Shown one piece after another: positions 25,809 to 34,931 of a stretch of 64,000 nt of DNA; position 1 is the stretch's first letter, and each line of letters begins with the position of its first letter. The notes beneath the pieces are model-generated. The model ran no database searches and was not told the DNA's origin. It saw only the letters and a program-made list of their open reading frames with translations. Origin of the DNA: Pseudomonadota bacterium (GTDB taxonomy: Bacteria > Desulfobacterota > Binatia > Binatales > Binataceae); NCBI GenBank assembly GCA_021324455.1, contig JAJPJA010000085.1, positions 21,771 to 85,770 of the forward strand. Reading direction: 5' to 3'. Made by a program: the position numbers and the translations under genes.

Positions 25809-27149
25809 ATGGAACAAGCGATTGTCAGCGTAGTGGGTGCCGGATTGGCGGGCAGCGAGGCGGCGTTTCAACTCGCGCGCCGCGGTGTGCGCGTGCGGTT
25901 GTACGAGATGCGTCCGGTGCGGATGACCCAGGCGCATCGGACGGGGCTGTTCGCCGAATTGGTATGCTCCAACTCGCTGCGCAACGCATCGCTGGAAACC
26001 GCGGTGGGCGTGCTGAAGGAGGAGATGCGCCGGCTGGGGTCTCTGGTAATGTCCGCGGCGGCCGCCGCCGCGGTGCCGGCCGGGGCCGCATTGGCGGTGG
26101 ACCGCGATCAATTTGCCGGCGCGATTACCGCCGCGCTGCAGCGCGAGCCGCTGGTGGAGATCGTGCGCGAAGAAGTGACCTCGATTCCGTCCGCCCCTGC
26201 GATCATCGCCACCGGTCCGCTGACCGGCGCCGCGCTCTCGCAGGCGTTAAGCGAATTGATCGGATCGCGTCATCTGTATTTCTACGATGCGATTGCGCCG
26301 ATCGTCGCCGCGAATTCGATCGACATGACTGTTGCGTTCAAAGCCTCGCGCTACGGCAAGGGCGGGGACGATTACATCAACTGCCCGATGACGGAGGCGG
26401 AGTACGCGGCTTTTGTCGACGCCGTGCTGGCGGCGCAAAAGGTCCCGGCGCATCCGTTCGAACGCACGATTTATTTCGAAGGCTGCATGCCGATCGAGGA
26501 GTTGGCGCGGCGCGGACCTAAAACCCTGGCGTTCGGTCCGATGCGCCCGGTCGGGCTCACGGACCCGCGCACCGGACGCCGCCCCGCGGCCGTGGTGCAA
26601 TTGCGCCAGGACGACCGCGAGGGCCGTCTTTACAACATGGTCGGCTTTCAGACCAAAATGACGTATCCCGAGCAGCGGCGCGTGCTGCGCACGATACCGG
26701 GGCTGCACAACGCGCAATTCGTCCGCTTCGGTTCGCTGCATCGCAACACCTTCATCGACTCGCCGCGGCTGCTGACGCCGGCGCTGAGCCTGCGCGCACG
26801 GCCCGATATCTTCCTGGCCGGCCAGATGATTGGCGTGGAGGGCTACGTCGAGTCGGCGGCGGCGGGCCTGCTGGCGGCCATCAACGCCGCGCGGATGGTA
26901 TCGGGGGCGGAGATGATCGCGCCGCCGCCGGTGACCGCGCTGGGCTCGCTGATCGCCTATATCACCGATCAAAGCCGCCGCGATTTCCAGCCGATGAACG
27001 CCAATTTCGGTCTGATGCCGGAACTGGACGGGCGCTTGCGCGGACGCGCAAAGAAGACCGAGCTGGCGTCGCGTGCGCTGTCCGCCATCGACGCCTGGAT
27101 CGCCCGCTATCGGCTGGCGATCCAGCCGCCCGTCACCGCCGCCGCCTGA
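25809..27149 (+). CDS. trmFO: Methylenetetrahydrofolate-tRNA-(uracil-5-)-methyltransferase
   Basis: TrmFO makes ribothymidine 54 in tRNA using methylene-THF and FADH2, the folate-dependent alternative to SAM-dependent TrmA. The product has 446 residues, as expected. FAD motif: VVGAGLAGSEAAFQLARRG. Family blocks: LYEMRPVRMTQAHRT, AELVCSNSLRN, YYDAIAPIV-type YFYDAIAPIVAANSID, DDYINCPMTEAEY, FEGCMPIEELARRG, GFQTKMTYPEQRRV, and GQMIGVEGYVESAAAGL. ATG 25809 lacks a ribosome site; the frame is open to 25509, but the family begins at this Met. Confidence 0.96.
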   Translation: MEQAIVSVVGAGLAGSEAAFQLARRGVRVRLYEMRPVRMTQAHRTGLFAELVCSNSLRNASLETAVGVLKEEMRRLGSLVMSAAAAAAVPAGAALAVDRDQFAGAITAALQREPLVEIVREEVTSIPSAPAIIATGPLTGAALSQALSELIGSRHLYFYDAIAPIVAANSIDMTVAFKASRYGKGGDDYINCPMTEAEYAAFVDAVLAAQKVPAHPFERTIYFEGCMPIEELARRGPKTLAFGPMRPVGLTDPRTGRRPAAVVQLRQDDREGRLYNMVGFQTKMTYPEQRRVLRTIPGLHNAQFVRFGSLHRNTFIDSPRLLTPALSLRARPDIFLAGQMIGVEGYVESAAAGLLAAINAARMVSGAEMIAPPPVTALGSLIAYITDQSRRDFQPMNANFGLMPELDGRLRGRAKKTELASRALSAIDAWIARYRLAIQPPVTAAA

Positions 27150-27154
27150 AGTCC

Positions 27155-28132
27155 ATGGTCTTGCGCCTGCGCAAAACCATGCTCGCGGCGTTGGACGTCG
27201 GCTCCAATACGGTGCTGATGCTGATCGCGGAGGTGAGCGGCCGCAAAGTGCAGCCGATTGCCGAACTGCTCAGGATCACGCGTTTGGGACGCGGCGTGGA
27301 CCGCACCGGCATGCTCGACGGCGGTGCGGCGGCGTTGACGCTGGAGACGATTGCCGAGTTTGTCGAGCAGGCGCGTGCGAGGGGCGCGAGCCGGATTGTG
27401 ACCGCGGCGACTTCCGCGCTGCGCGACGCGCGCAACGGGACGCAGTTTATCGAGCAGGTGCGCCGTCGGACCGGCGTGGAGCTCGAGATAATATCCGGGC
27501 AGCGGGAGGCGCAGCTCAATTATATTGCCGCGATTGAGGGACTTGAGCTTGACGCGGCGCAGCCCCTGCTGATCGTGGATATAGGCGGAGGCTCGACCGA
27601 GCTAATCCGATGCGAACCGTGGGTCGCGCCGGTTGCGGTCAGTCTCCAGATCGGTTCGGTGCGGCTGACCGAGCGTCTGATCAGCCATGATCCGCCGTCC
27701 GCGGCTGAACGGGAGCAGGTTTACGACACCGTCCGCCAGCAGCTTGATTCTTTGGGATGGAATCATTTTCGGCCCGTGAGCCTGGTCGGCGTGGCAGGCA
27801 CGGTCACTACGGTGGCCGCGGTGGGCATCGGGTTCCTCAGTCAGGACCATTCGCCGATCCATGATTTGCGGCTGTCCGGCCACACGGTCAGCGCAACCGC
27901 GCAGGAACTTTTCACGATGACGCTGGCGGAGCGCCGGCAACTGCCCGCAATGATCGAAGGACGCGCCGACGTGATTTGCGCCGGTGCCGCGATTCTGGAC
28001 TGTATCACCCGTTATTTCGGCGTCAGTGAGATAATCGTCAGCAATCAGGGCGTGCGCTGGGGGCTGGTGTACCAGGAAATCGAGCGACGCGGTCCCATCA
28101 TCGGGCGCAGCCGCGGGTCCGGACGCGCTTGA
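27155..28132 (+). CDS. Ppx/GppA-family exopolyphosphatase / pppGpp phosphatase
   Basis: A 325-residue ASKHA-fold phosphatase of the short form without the C-terminal HD-like domain. The phosphate loops are AALDVGSNTVLMLIAEV and LLIVDIGGGSTELI; in between sits RIVTAATSALRDARNG. The family hydrolyses polyphosphate or pppGpp, and the short forms cannot be split by motif alone. It starts five bases after the trmFO stop and is likely in the same transcript. ATG 27179 (MLAALDVG) is an alternative start. Confidence 0.9.
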   Translation: MVLRLRKTMLAALDVGSNTVLMLIAEVSGRKVQPIAELLRITRLGRGVDRTGMLDGGAAALTLETIAEFVEQARARGASRIVTAATSALRDARNGTQFIEQVRRRTGVELEIISGQREAQLNYIAAIEGLELDAAQPLLIVDIGGGSTELIRCEPWVAPVAVSLQIGSVRLTERLISHDPPSAAEREQVYDTVRQQLDSLGWNHFRPVSLVGVAGTVTTVAAVGIGFLSQDHSPIHDLRLSGHTVSATAQELFTMTLAERRQLPAMIEGRADVICAGAAILDCITRYFGVSEIIVSNQGVRWGLVYQEIERRGPIIGRSRGSGRA

Positions 28133-28196
28133 TCTCCCGGATTGAAGGGATTAGCTACGGCATGGGGCGGCGCGAATCGCCCAAGGGGAAACCATC

Positions 28197-28778
28197 ATGG
28201 CAAACCTCGACGAGCAGGCGCAGGGTTTTTTGAGCTACAAGGGCCGTCTTCTCAATCATCTCGAGATGGTCTATCGGCCCGGCGAACGGCATCTGGTGAA
28301 CAAGCTGTTCACGGCGCTGGGATGCACCGTTACCGACACCGGTCATACGCACATGGGTATCGCGGTGGGCGCCACGGACAAGTTCGGACTGAACAACGCG
28401 CTGTACGCCTCCGAGGTTACGCCGGAGCAATGGGCCTTGGAGCTGCAGTTGCAAAAGGCGCTGGAGGGCGGGTCGGCGCTGGCGGCGGCGTATGCCGGAT
28501 ATGAAGAGAAATTCCGGCTTCATCCCCAACTGACCTCCCATTTCGGCATCCGCTATCCGTCATTCGAGGCGCTGGAGAAGACGCTCGCGCATCTGGAAAA
28601 GGATCTCGATCCGGAGCTGGTGGGGCGGGTCCACATCAAAGGCGTCTTTCGCCCCGGGGATCGGGGCTCCTACACCGACTTCATCATGCAGGCGTTCATC
28701 AAGACCGACATCGCGGCCAGCGGACTCATCACCTTCGGTCAGCATATCGAACTGCAGGCCCAGCGCATCGGCGATTGA
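28197..28778 (+). CDS. Hypothetical protein, possibly VOC-fold
   Basis: I do not recognise a named family for this 193-residue soluble protein. The start GRLLNHLEMVYRPGERHLVNKLFTALGCTVTDTG resembles the opening of a vicinal-oxygen-chelate module (strand, helix, A-x-x-F/L-x-x-x-x-G). The end GRVHIKGVFRPGD ... TDFIMQAFIKTDIAASGLITFGQHIELQ could be the second module, ending with a Glu that would be the metal ligand. No signal peptide or membrane segment is present. GGGGAAACC lies before the ATG. It stands alone between ppx and an ion-channel gene. Confidence 0.75.
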   Translation: MANLDEQAQGFLSYKGRLLNHLEMVYRPGERHLVNKLFTALGCTVTDTGHTHMGIAVGATDKFGLNNALYASEVTPEQWALELQLQKALEGGSALAAAYAGYEEKFRLHPQLTSHFGIRYPSFEALEKTLAHLEKDLDPELVGRVHIKGVFRPGDRGSYTDFIMQAFIKTDIAASGLITFGQHIELQAQRIGD

Positions 28779-28843
28779 ACCGCCTCTCAGGACAGATAAG
28801 ACGGCCGCCGCGGACGCGCGACCGGCGCGGTGCGGGCGGGTAG

Positions 28844-29578
28844 ATGGCGACCCGGGCCAGAGAGCGCGGCGCCGTTGACGGGATCGAGCGCGAAGTTCAG
28901 ATTCTGCGGCGGCCCGATCAATTCACGATTCTGCTCGTCGCCCTGCTTTTTTTCCTGCTCACCCCCTCCTTCTTCCTCAATTACGAATCCACCGGCGTGC
29001 TGGCCAGCACCTTTCTGTCGATCCTGCTGATGTCGGTGCTGTACGTTTTTCCGCGCCGGCGCGAATTCACCATTGCCTGCATCCTTGCGGTTCCGACGCT
29101 GGCCGGCCGCTGGCTGGTGCTGTTTTTTCATCACAGCGAAGTCTTCACGGCGATCGTCATACTGTGCTGGATTTTCTTTCTGGTGCTGACGGATTGGGTG
29201 ATTCTGCTGCAGGTGCTGACGGCGACCCGCGTCACCAACGACACCATCAGCGGAGCCGTATGCGCCTACCTTATTTTCGGCCTGGTATTTGCCTTTGTGT
29301 ACGCGCTGGTCGGGATGACTTTTCCGGGTTCGTTTGTGATTCCGGCTCAGGCAGCCAGGCCGGCCATGAACCGGATTCTGTATCAGCGCGAGATCGGCAA
29401 CCTGATCTATTACAGTTTCGTCACCCTGGCGACTGTGGGCTACGGCGATATCGCGCCAATCAGCGCACCGGCGCGGATGCTGTCGGTGCTGGAGGCAATC
29501 GCCGGCCAGTTTTACATCGCGATCCTGATCGCCCGCCTGGTCAGCATCCGCTACTCGCACTGGGGCAGCAGCGAGTGA
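28844..29578 (+). CDS. Two-pore-helix-type potassium channel family protein
   Basis: A 244-residue membrane protein with about five to six hydrophobic segments and a pore loop. The selectivity filter TLATVGYGDIAP is the classic K+ channel TVGYGD, followed by a final transmembrane helix (LEAIAGQFYIAILIARLV). The residues before the first membrane segment are short and soluble, and no RCK/TrkA-N domain is attached, so gating is not evident. A DTISGAVCAYLIFGLVFAFVYALVGM segment precedes the pore, as in the Ion_trans_2 group. It sits between unrelated genes. Confidence 0.88.
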   Translation: MATRARERGAVDGIEREVQILRRPDQFTILLVALLFFLLTPSFFLNYESTGVLASTFLSILLMSVLYVFPRRREFTIACILAVPTLAGRWLVLFFHHSEVFTAIVILCWIFFLVLTDWVILLQVLTATRVTNDTISGAVCAYLIFGLVFAFVYALVGMTFPGSFVIPAQAARPAMNRILYQREIGNLIYYSFVTLATVGYGDIAPISAPARMLSVLEAIAGQFYIAILIARLVSIRYSHWGSSE

Positions 29579-29654
29579 ACCGCGAACCGCAGGCCGGGGC
29601 TGGGAACAATGGCCCGCATGGCGGGCTTTGATTACAATGCTTGCACGAAGGCGA

Positions 29655-29875
29655 ATGCCAGCGCGGGTCGGCGTATCATCAGATGCAATCTGGAAGAACG
29701 ATTAAAACGCAAACTCCGCGCAAGAGCCGCCCAGCATGGCGAGTGATTGGCAACGCATGATACCGCCGACTTTGCCGAGCGCGGGTTCGATCTCGTGAAT
29801 TCGTGGCATGAACAGGTGCTGCAATCAGCCGAGAGAGGCTTTTCGGCCACAGCTTGTGGTATAACGCCGGCCTGA
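29655..29875 (+). pseudogene. Decayed FitAB/VapBC-type toxin-antitoxin locus (antitoxin N terminus joined to toxin C terminus)
   Basis: In one frame (from 29669) the sequence reads RRIIRCNLEERLKRKLRARA, then AQHGE and TGA (29744-29746). This is the ribbon-helix-helix start of a FitA/VapB-like antitoxin. Directly after the stop, in the same frame, it reads LATHDTADFAERGFDLVNSW, the last strand and helix of a PIN-domain toxin (consensus ATRNTxDFxxxGxxLxNPW), ending at 29875. The antitoxin's initial ATG-like start (29655) is one frame off. The middle of both genes is missing, so I read an internal deletion of several hundred bases that left a scar. Neither product can work. Confidence 0.7.
29857..29865 (+). 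promoter_or_regulatory. Extended -10 promoter for BNR-repeat gene
   Basis: TG at 29857-29858, one base, then TATAAC at 29860-29865 gives an extended -10 element. The -35 region (around 29837-29842) is weak. It lies inside the 3' scar of the toxin remnant and would give a leader of about 55 bases before ATG 29927. Confidence 0.35.
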
Positions 29876-29926
29876 CTAATAAGGAATACAGATACGAACC
29901 CGCAGATCAATACGCGAGGTTGAACC

Positions 29927-30928
29927 ATGACACACGACTTTACGCTTTGCGTGGGCACGATTGGCGCCGGCGTCTGGTACAGCCCCGACGGCGGCGAACA
30001 TTGGCGCCGCAGCCGCATGAGGCTGCCGTTTTATGCCGAGCCGGGCGAGATTCAGATCCGCTCCCTCGCCGTCTCGCCGCACAATCCGCATCACGTGCTG
30101 GCCGGCTCCGAGGCCGGACTCTACCGCAGCGAGGACAACGGCAAATCCTGGGAACTGGTGCCTTCGCCGATGGAAGGCTCGCAAATCTGGTCCGTCGCCT
30201 GGCATCCGGCGGACCCCGACGTGATCTTTGCCGGCACCAAGCCGCCCGCAATTTACCGCTCTATCAATGGCGGCAGGAGTTGGGAGAAAATGGCGGCGGA
30301 TATCGTCGAGCGATGCTTTGCCGGAGCGCCGAAAGTCACCAACGTTGTGGCCGATCCGCGCAACGCTAAAGACCTATGGGCCAGCGTCGAGATCGACGGC
30401 ATCTTCCGCAGCCGCGACGGCGGCGACCATTGGACCCGTCTGCCCGCATTGGGCGACCAGCCGATCAACCAGGATCTTCACGGACTGGCGCTCAGCCTGG
30501 GCAATCCGGCCAAAGTACTGGCCACGACTCCCGATGGGATTTGGACCAGTATCGATGAGGGCGAGAGTTGGTCGCTGCACGCCTTTCCCAAATTCGCCGA
30601 GCGCGACAACATCTCATACTGCCGCGGCGTCGCGGTAAAACCCGGCGACCCGGATACCATCTTCGTCGCCAACGGCGATTTTATTCCGGGCAAACGCGGC
30701 GCGATTCATCGTACGCGCGACGGCGGCGGGAGCTGGCAGAAGATGGCGCTGCCGGTGGAACCCAACTCGACCATCTACTGGTTTGCGTTAAATCCAGCCA
30801 ATCCCGACATAATCGCGGCCAACAGTCTGCATGGTTATCTCTATCTCAGCACCGACGGCGGCGACTCCTGGACCAAGCTGCGGCGCGAGTTCGGCGAGGT
30901 GCGCGCGCTGGCCTGGATGACCAATTGA
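29927..30928 (+). CDS. BNR/Asp-box repeat beta-propeller protein
   Basis: A 333-residue soluble protein with no signal peptide. Seven Asp-box motifs are visible in order: SPDGGEHW, SEDNGKSW, SINGGRSW, SRDGGDHW, SIDEGESW, TRDGGGSW and STDGGDSW. This suggests a seven-bladed propeller, as in the sortilin/VPS10 and exo-alpha-sialidase-like groups. Catalytic residues of true sialidases (FRIP, Arg triad) are not seen, so enzymatic activity is doubtful. Alternating motifs such as LAVSPHNPHHVLAGSEAGLYRS mark each blade. It is followed by an LLM oxidoreductase 41 bases later on the same strand. Confidence 0.85.
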   Translation: MTHDFTLCVGTIGAGVWYSPDGGEHWRRSRMRLPFYAEPGEIQIRSLAVSPHNPHHVLAGSEAGLYRSEDNGKSWELVPSPMEGSQIWSVAWHPADPDVIFAGTKPPAIYRSINGGRSWEKMAADIVERCFAGAPKVTNVVADPRNAKDLWASVEIDGIFRSRDGGDHWTRLPALGDQPINQDLHGLALSLGNPAKVLATTPDGIWTSIDEGESWSLHAFPKFAERDNISYCRGVAVKPGDPDTIFVANGDFIPGKRGAIHRTRDGGGSWQKMALPVEPNSTIYWFALNPANPDIIAANSLHGYLYLSTDGGDSWTKLRREFGEVRALAWMTN

Positions 30929-30969
30929 AGTATGGTTGACCCCGCGCATCCGCGCAAAAGGAACAGCAG

Positions 30970-31809
30970 ATGAAGTACGGCGTAGTCTATTTCCCCACCG
31001 ACTATTCGATCCGCGTCGACGACATGGCGCGCGCGGTCGAGGAGCGCGGCTTCGAGTCGCTGTGGCTGCCCGAGCATACTCACATCCCGTGTTCGCGCCG
31101 TTCGCCTTATCCCCTGGGAGGCGATCTGCCGCGCGAGTACGTCGACGGCTACGAGCTGATCACCGGGATGGCGTTCGCGGCGGCGGCCACCAGGAGAATC
31201 ATCATCGGCTCCAGCATCTGCCTGGTGGTGGAACGCGACCCGATCGTCCTGGCCAAGGAAATAGCGACGCTCGACAAACTTTCCGGCGGACGCATCCAAC
31301 TGGGGATCGGTTCGGGATGGAACGCGGAGGAGATGGAGAACCACGGAATTCAGTTCAAAAACAGCCGCCGGGTGATGCGGGAGAAGGTCGCCGCCATGAA
31401 GGCGATCTGGACCCGGGACAAATCCGAATATCACGGCGAGTTCGTCAACTTCGAAGAGATGTGGTGCAATCCCAAGCCGGCGCAAAAGCCCCATCCGCCG
31501 GTGCTGATGGGCGGCAATGGCAGGATCGCGATCAGATACGCGGCGCGCCAGTGCGACGGATGGCTGCCCAGCGCGGTGCTGGTCGATCAGCTGAGCGCGT
31601 CGGTCAAGCTGCTGCGGCAGGAACTGGAACAGGCGGGGCGCGACTGGAAAAACTTCCCGATTACGGCCTTGTTCGCGCCGCCCGATCGCCAGCAGCTCGA
31701 CGCCTATCAGGAGATGGGGATCGAGCGCGCCGTGTTCGCGATTCCGTCGGCGGATCGCGACAAAGCGGTATCTCTACTGGACCGCCGGGCAAAAGCAGCA
31801 GGTTTTTAA
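30970..31809 (+). CDS. LLM-class F420-dependent oxidoreductase (TIGR03619-like)
   Basis: A 279-residue luciferase-like oxidoreductase. Signatures are FESLWLPEHTHIP near the N terminus, RIIIGSSICLVVERDPIVLAKEIATLDKLSGGRIQLGIGSGWNAEEMENHG, and WCNPKPAQKPHPPVLMGGNG. It belongs to a different subgroup from the other two in this window, which carry FYSVS and AMS-RNPALL. The likely cofactor is F420, with an unknown substrate. A small AGCAG-type region precedes the ATG and no strong ribosome site is seen. It probably shares a transcript with the upstream propeller gene. Confidence 0.9.
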   Translation: MKYGVVYFPTDYSIRVDDMARAVEERGFESLWLPEHTHIPCSRRSPYPLGGDLPREYVDGYELITGMAFAAAATRRIIIGSSICLVVERDPIVLAKEIATLDKLSGGRIQLGIGSGWNAEEMENHGIQFKNSRRVMREKVAAMKAIWTRDKSEYHGEFVNFEEMWCNPKPAQKPHPPVLMGGNGRIAIRYAARQCDGWLPSAVLVDQLSASVKLLRQELEQAGRDWKNFPITALFAPPDRQQLDAYQEMGIERAVFAIPSADRDKAVSLLDRRAKAAGF

Positions 31810-31951
31810 GCGAATTTCATCTCAGCGCGGCTGCCGGGTTAGGCTGAGCTGCGGGCTGCGGCACTTTGTGCAGGCGACTCTTGCATAACAGGACTGCCTG
31901 TGGAAATTTCAAGGGCGGCTCCGCAGGGGGAGAACTCCCGGGAGATTTGCG

Positions 31952-34849
31952 TTGGCCGCATTCAATTGTAGTGGACCTGTTTCGTCCGGTCCACAAACTC
32001 CAGGTTTGGAGCGGGACGATACGACTGGTCCGCTCTATCAGGTCAATCTGCCGCTGATTGCCGGGTTGGCCCTGTTGTACCTGCTGGTCGGCAAACTAAG
32101 CCTGCTCTTCGCTTCCGCGCAACCCAACACTTCCGCAGTGTGGCCGCCGACAGGCATAGCGCTGTCAGCCGTTCTGCTTCTGGGCTACCGGTGCTGGCCG
32201 GCGATTTTCTTCGGCGCCTTTTTCGTCAACGCCACCACGGCGGTATCCGCCGCGACTTCGCTGGGGATCGCGGTGGGCAATACTTTGGAGGCGTTGGTCG
32301 GCGGCTACCTGGTGAACCGGTTTGCCGGCGGGTGGAAGGTATTCGAGGCGCCGCGCAACATCTTCAAGTTCACGCTGCTGGCGGCGTTGCTCGGCACCGC
32401 GCTGAGCGCAAGCATTGGCATCGGCAGCTTATGGTTGGGCGGATACGTGCGCGTCCCAGACCTGGGCACGGCCTGGTTTACCTGGTGGACCGGCGATGCG
32501 GCGGGCGCGCTGATTTTCACCCCCCTGTTTGTGCTCTGGGGTTCCAGTCCCCGTTTGCATTGCAATCGCGCTCAATTATGCGAACTTGCCCTGCTGCTGG
32601 CCGCCCTGGTGATGGTGGCGGGGCTGGTTTTTGGAAATGTGCTGCCCGGGGACTTGCGTCATCGCCCGCTGTCGTTCCTCTGCATTCCATTGCTGATTTG
32701 GTGTGCGTTGCGTTTCGGGCCGCGCGAAGCCGCGCTGGCCAGCTTCGTTCTGTTCGCGATCGCATTGGCCGGAACTGTTGACCGCTTCGGTCCCTTTGCC
32801 GGGGAGCCCTTGAATACCTCCTTCATGGTGCTGCTCGGGTTTTTGGGGGTGATGAGCCTGACCGCGATAAGCGTTGCCGCGGGAGTGGCGCAGCGGCGGA
32901 TGGCCGACGAAGCGCGCGCCGGTTTGGCCGCAATCGTGGATTCCTCCGACGACGCGATAATCGGCAAAACTTTGGATGGAAAGATCACCTCCTGGAATAC
33001 CGCGGCGCAGAAGATGTTTGGCTATACGCCGGCCCAGGCCATCGGCCATCATGTCAGCCTGATTATCCCGCCGCACGAGGTCGAAAATGAGCAGTTCAGG
33101 GTTTTCGACCGCCTGCGCCGCGGACAAGCGGTCAAATTGCCCGACACCGTGCGGCTGCATAAGGACGGCAGCCTGCTCGAAGTTTCGCTGGCGGTCTCGC
33201 CGATAAAGGACGCCGCCGGAACGATAATCGGCGCTTCCAGTATCGCCCGCGACATCTCCCAGCATAAGCGCCTGGTCGAAGCCCTGCGCGCCAGCGAAGA
33301 GAAGTTTCATTCGATGGCGGAGACGGTTCCCGACATCCTCTTCACCATGGGTCCGGACGGGGAGCCGGATTACACCAGCCGGCGCTTTTACGATTACACC
33401 GGATTGCCCAAACCCGCGGGGCAGCCGATTAGCTGGCTGAACGCGATTCATCCCGATGACACGCAGCGGGTTCGAGACCGATGGCAAAGCTGTATCGATC
33501 AGGGACTGCCATTTGAAGTGGAATTTCGCTTGCGCGCGAGCGACGGCGCCTATCGATGGTTTATGGCGCGGTCGCGGCCGATTCGCGGCGGCAACGGCCG
33601 CGTCACCAAGTGGTTCGGCTCCTGCACCGACATCGAAGACCAGAAGCGGGTGCAGCAGCAGCGCGAGGAACTGCTGCGCGCCGAACAGATCGCTCGCGCC
33701 GAGGCCGAAGAGTCAAGCCGTGCCAAGGACGAGTTCCTGGCGATGCTCGGGCATGAGCTGCGCAATCCGCTGGGCGCCATCCTAAGCAGCATGGAGATCC
33801 TTGAGCTATCCAGAGACGATGGCGGACGCGCCGCCCGCGCCAAAGAAATAATGGCGCGCCAGTTGAAGCATCTGGTGCGCCTGGTGGACGATCTGCTCGA
33901 CGTGGCGCGGGTTACCACGGGCAAAATCGAACTGGCCGGCCAACCCCTCAATCTGGCCGACAGTGTCAGGCTGTGCCTCAACGCCTTGGGCGAGCAACTT
34001 TCCTCCTACGAGGTCGCGACTGCCCTTGCACCGGTGTGGGTCATTGCCGACCCGACTCGGCTTGAGCAGGTAATCACGAATCTGATGCGCAACGCCATCG
34101 AGTACACGCCGTCGGGCGGAAAAATCCGGGTGAGCGCGGGAACCGAAAACGATCGCGCGATCTTTCGGATCGAAGACAACGGGGTGGGAATTGCCGCTGA
34201 CCTGATGCCCCGTATATTCGACTTGTTTGTGCAGGATAAGCGCGGCCTGGACCGCTCAAACGGCGGCTTGGGTATCGGACTGACGCTTGCCAAACGGCTG
34301 GTAGAGTTGCATGGCGGTACGGTCGAGGCGGCCAGCCCAGGACGTGGACGCGGAAGTACGTTTATCGTGCGGTTGCCCCGGCTCGCCGCGGCGCCTCAAC
34401 CGCCCAAACCGGACGCCGCGCGAAACCCTTCCGCCGTCAGCCGCAGGATTCTAGTCGTTGAAGACAATAGCGACGCACGTGAGAGTCTGCGCACCATTCT
34501 GGAACTGGCCGGTCATCAGACCTACGAAGCCGCGGACGGACTCGATGGGGTCGAGCGAGCGTTGGAACTGCGTCCCGACATCGCGTTGATCGACATCGGC
34601 TTGCCCGGACTGGACGGCTATGCGGTGGCGCGGCAAATCCGATCCTCCCTGCCTGGCGGGCGGATTTTTCTCATCGCACTTACCGGCTACGGACAGCCGC
34701 ATGACCGGCGAATGGCGCAGGAAGCGGGCTTCGACGCGCATATCGTAAAGCCGGTGGATTTCGCCAACCTGAGCGACACGATTGCCAAAGCGGACCGCGC
34801 CCATGCCGGCCAGGCGCCGGATGCGAACCCGGGCGCGCGCCCGGCCTGA
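31952..34849 (+). CDS. Hybrid sensor histidine kinase: MASE1-PAS-PAS-HisKA-HATPase-REC
   Basis: A 965-residue membrane sensor. Residues about 30-310 form a MASE1 domain with around eight membrane helices (LLYLLVGKLSLLFASAQPNTS ... VWPPTGIALS). Two PAS domains follow (about 325-440, AIVDSSDDAIIGKTLDGKITSWN; and 448-570, with the PAC-like FRLRASDGAYRWFMARSRPIRG). The kinase core has the H-box FLAMLGHELRNPLG with His601, and N/G boxes NLMRNAIEYTP, DNGVGI and GGLGIGLTLAKRLVELHGG. A C-terminal receiver has the phosphoacceptor Asp881 in IALIDIGLPGLDGY. Translation probably starts at TTG 31952 after GGGAG. No separate output regulator is adjacent, so signalling may continue to a partner elsewhere. 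Confidence 0.93.
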   Translation: MAAFNCSGPVSSGPQTPGLERDDTTGPLYQVNLPLIAGLALLYLLVGKLSLLFASAQPNTSAVWPPTGIALSAVLLLGYRCWPAIFFGAFFVNATTAVSAATSLGIAVGNTLEALVGGYLVNRFAGGWKVFEAPRNIFKFTLLAALLGTALSASIGIGSLWLGGYVRVPDLGTAWFTWWTGDAAGALIFTPLFVLWGSSPRLHCNRAQLCELALLLAALVMVAGLVFGNVLPGDLRHRPLSFLCIPLLIWCALRFGPREAALASFVLFAIALAGTVDRFGPFAGEPLNTSFMVLLGFLGVMSLTAISVAAGVAQRRMADEARAGLAAIVDSSDDAIIGKTLDGKITSWNTAAQKMFGYTPAQAIGHHVSLIIPPHEVENEQFRVFDRLRRGQAVKLPDTVRLHKDGSLLEVSLAVSPIKDAAGTIIGASSIARDISQHKRLVEALRASEEKFHSMAETVPDILFTMGPDGEPDYTSRRFYDYTGLPKPAGQPISWLNAIHPDDTQRVRDRWQSCIDQGLPFEVEFRLRASDGAYRWFMARSRPIRGGNGRVTKWFGSCTDIEDQKRVQQQREELLRAEQIARAEAEESSRAKDEFLAMLGHELRNPLGAILSSMEILELSRDDGGRAARAKEIMARQLKHLVRLVDDLLDVARVTTGKIELAGQPLNLADSVRLCLNALGEQLSSYEVATALAPVWVIADPTRLEQVITNLMRNAIEYTPSGGKIRVSAGTENDRAIFRIEDNGVGIAADLMPRIFDLFVQDKRGLDRSNGGLGIGLTLAKRLVELHGGTVEAASPGRGRGSTFIVRLPRLAAAPQPPKPDAARNPSAVSRRILVVEDNSDARESLRTILELAGHQTYEAADGLDGVERALELRPDIALIDIGLPGLDGYAVARQIRSSLPGGRIFLIALTGYGQPHDRRMAQEAGFDAHIVKPVDFANLSDTIAKADRAHAGQAPDANPGARPA

Positions 34850-34931
34850 ATCCATCGCGGCTTGCCACCGGCAGGCCTGATGGTCTACAGCTTCAAGCTG
34901 CGGTTGCATCTTACTTGCGGAGGTTTTAGAC

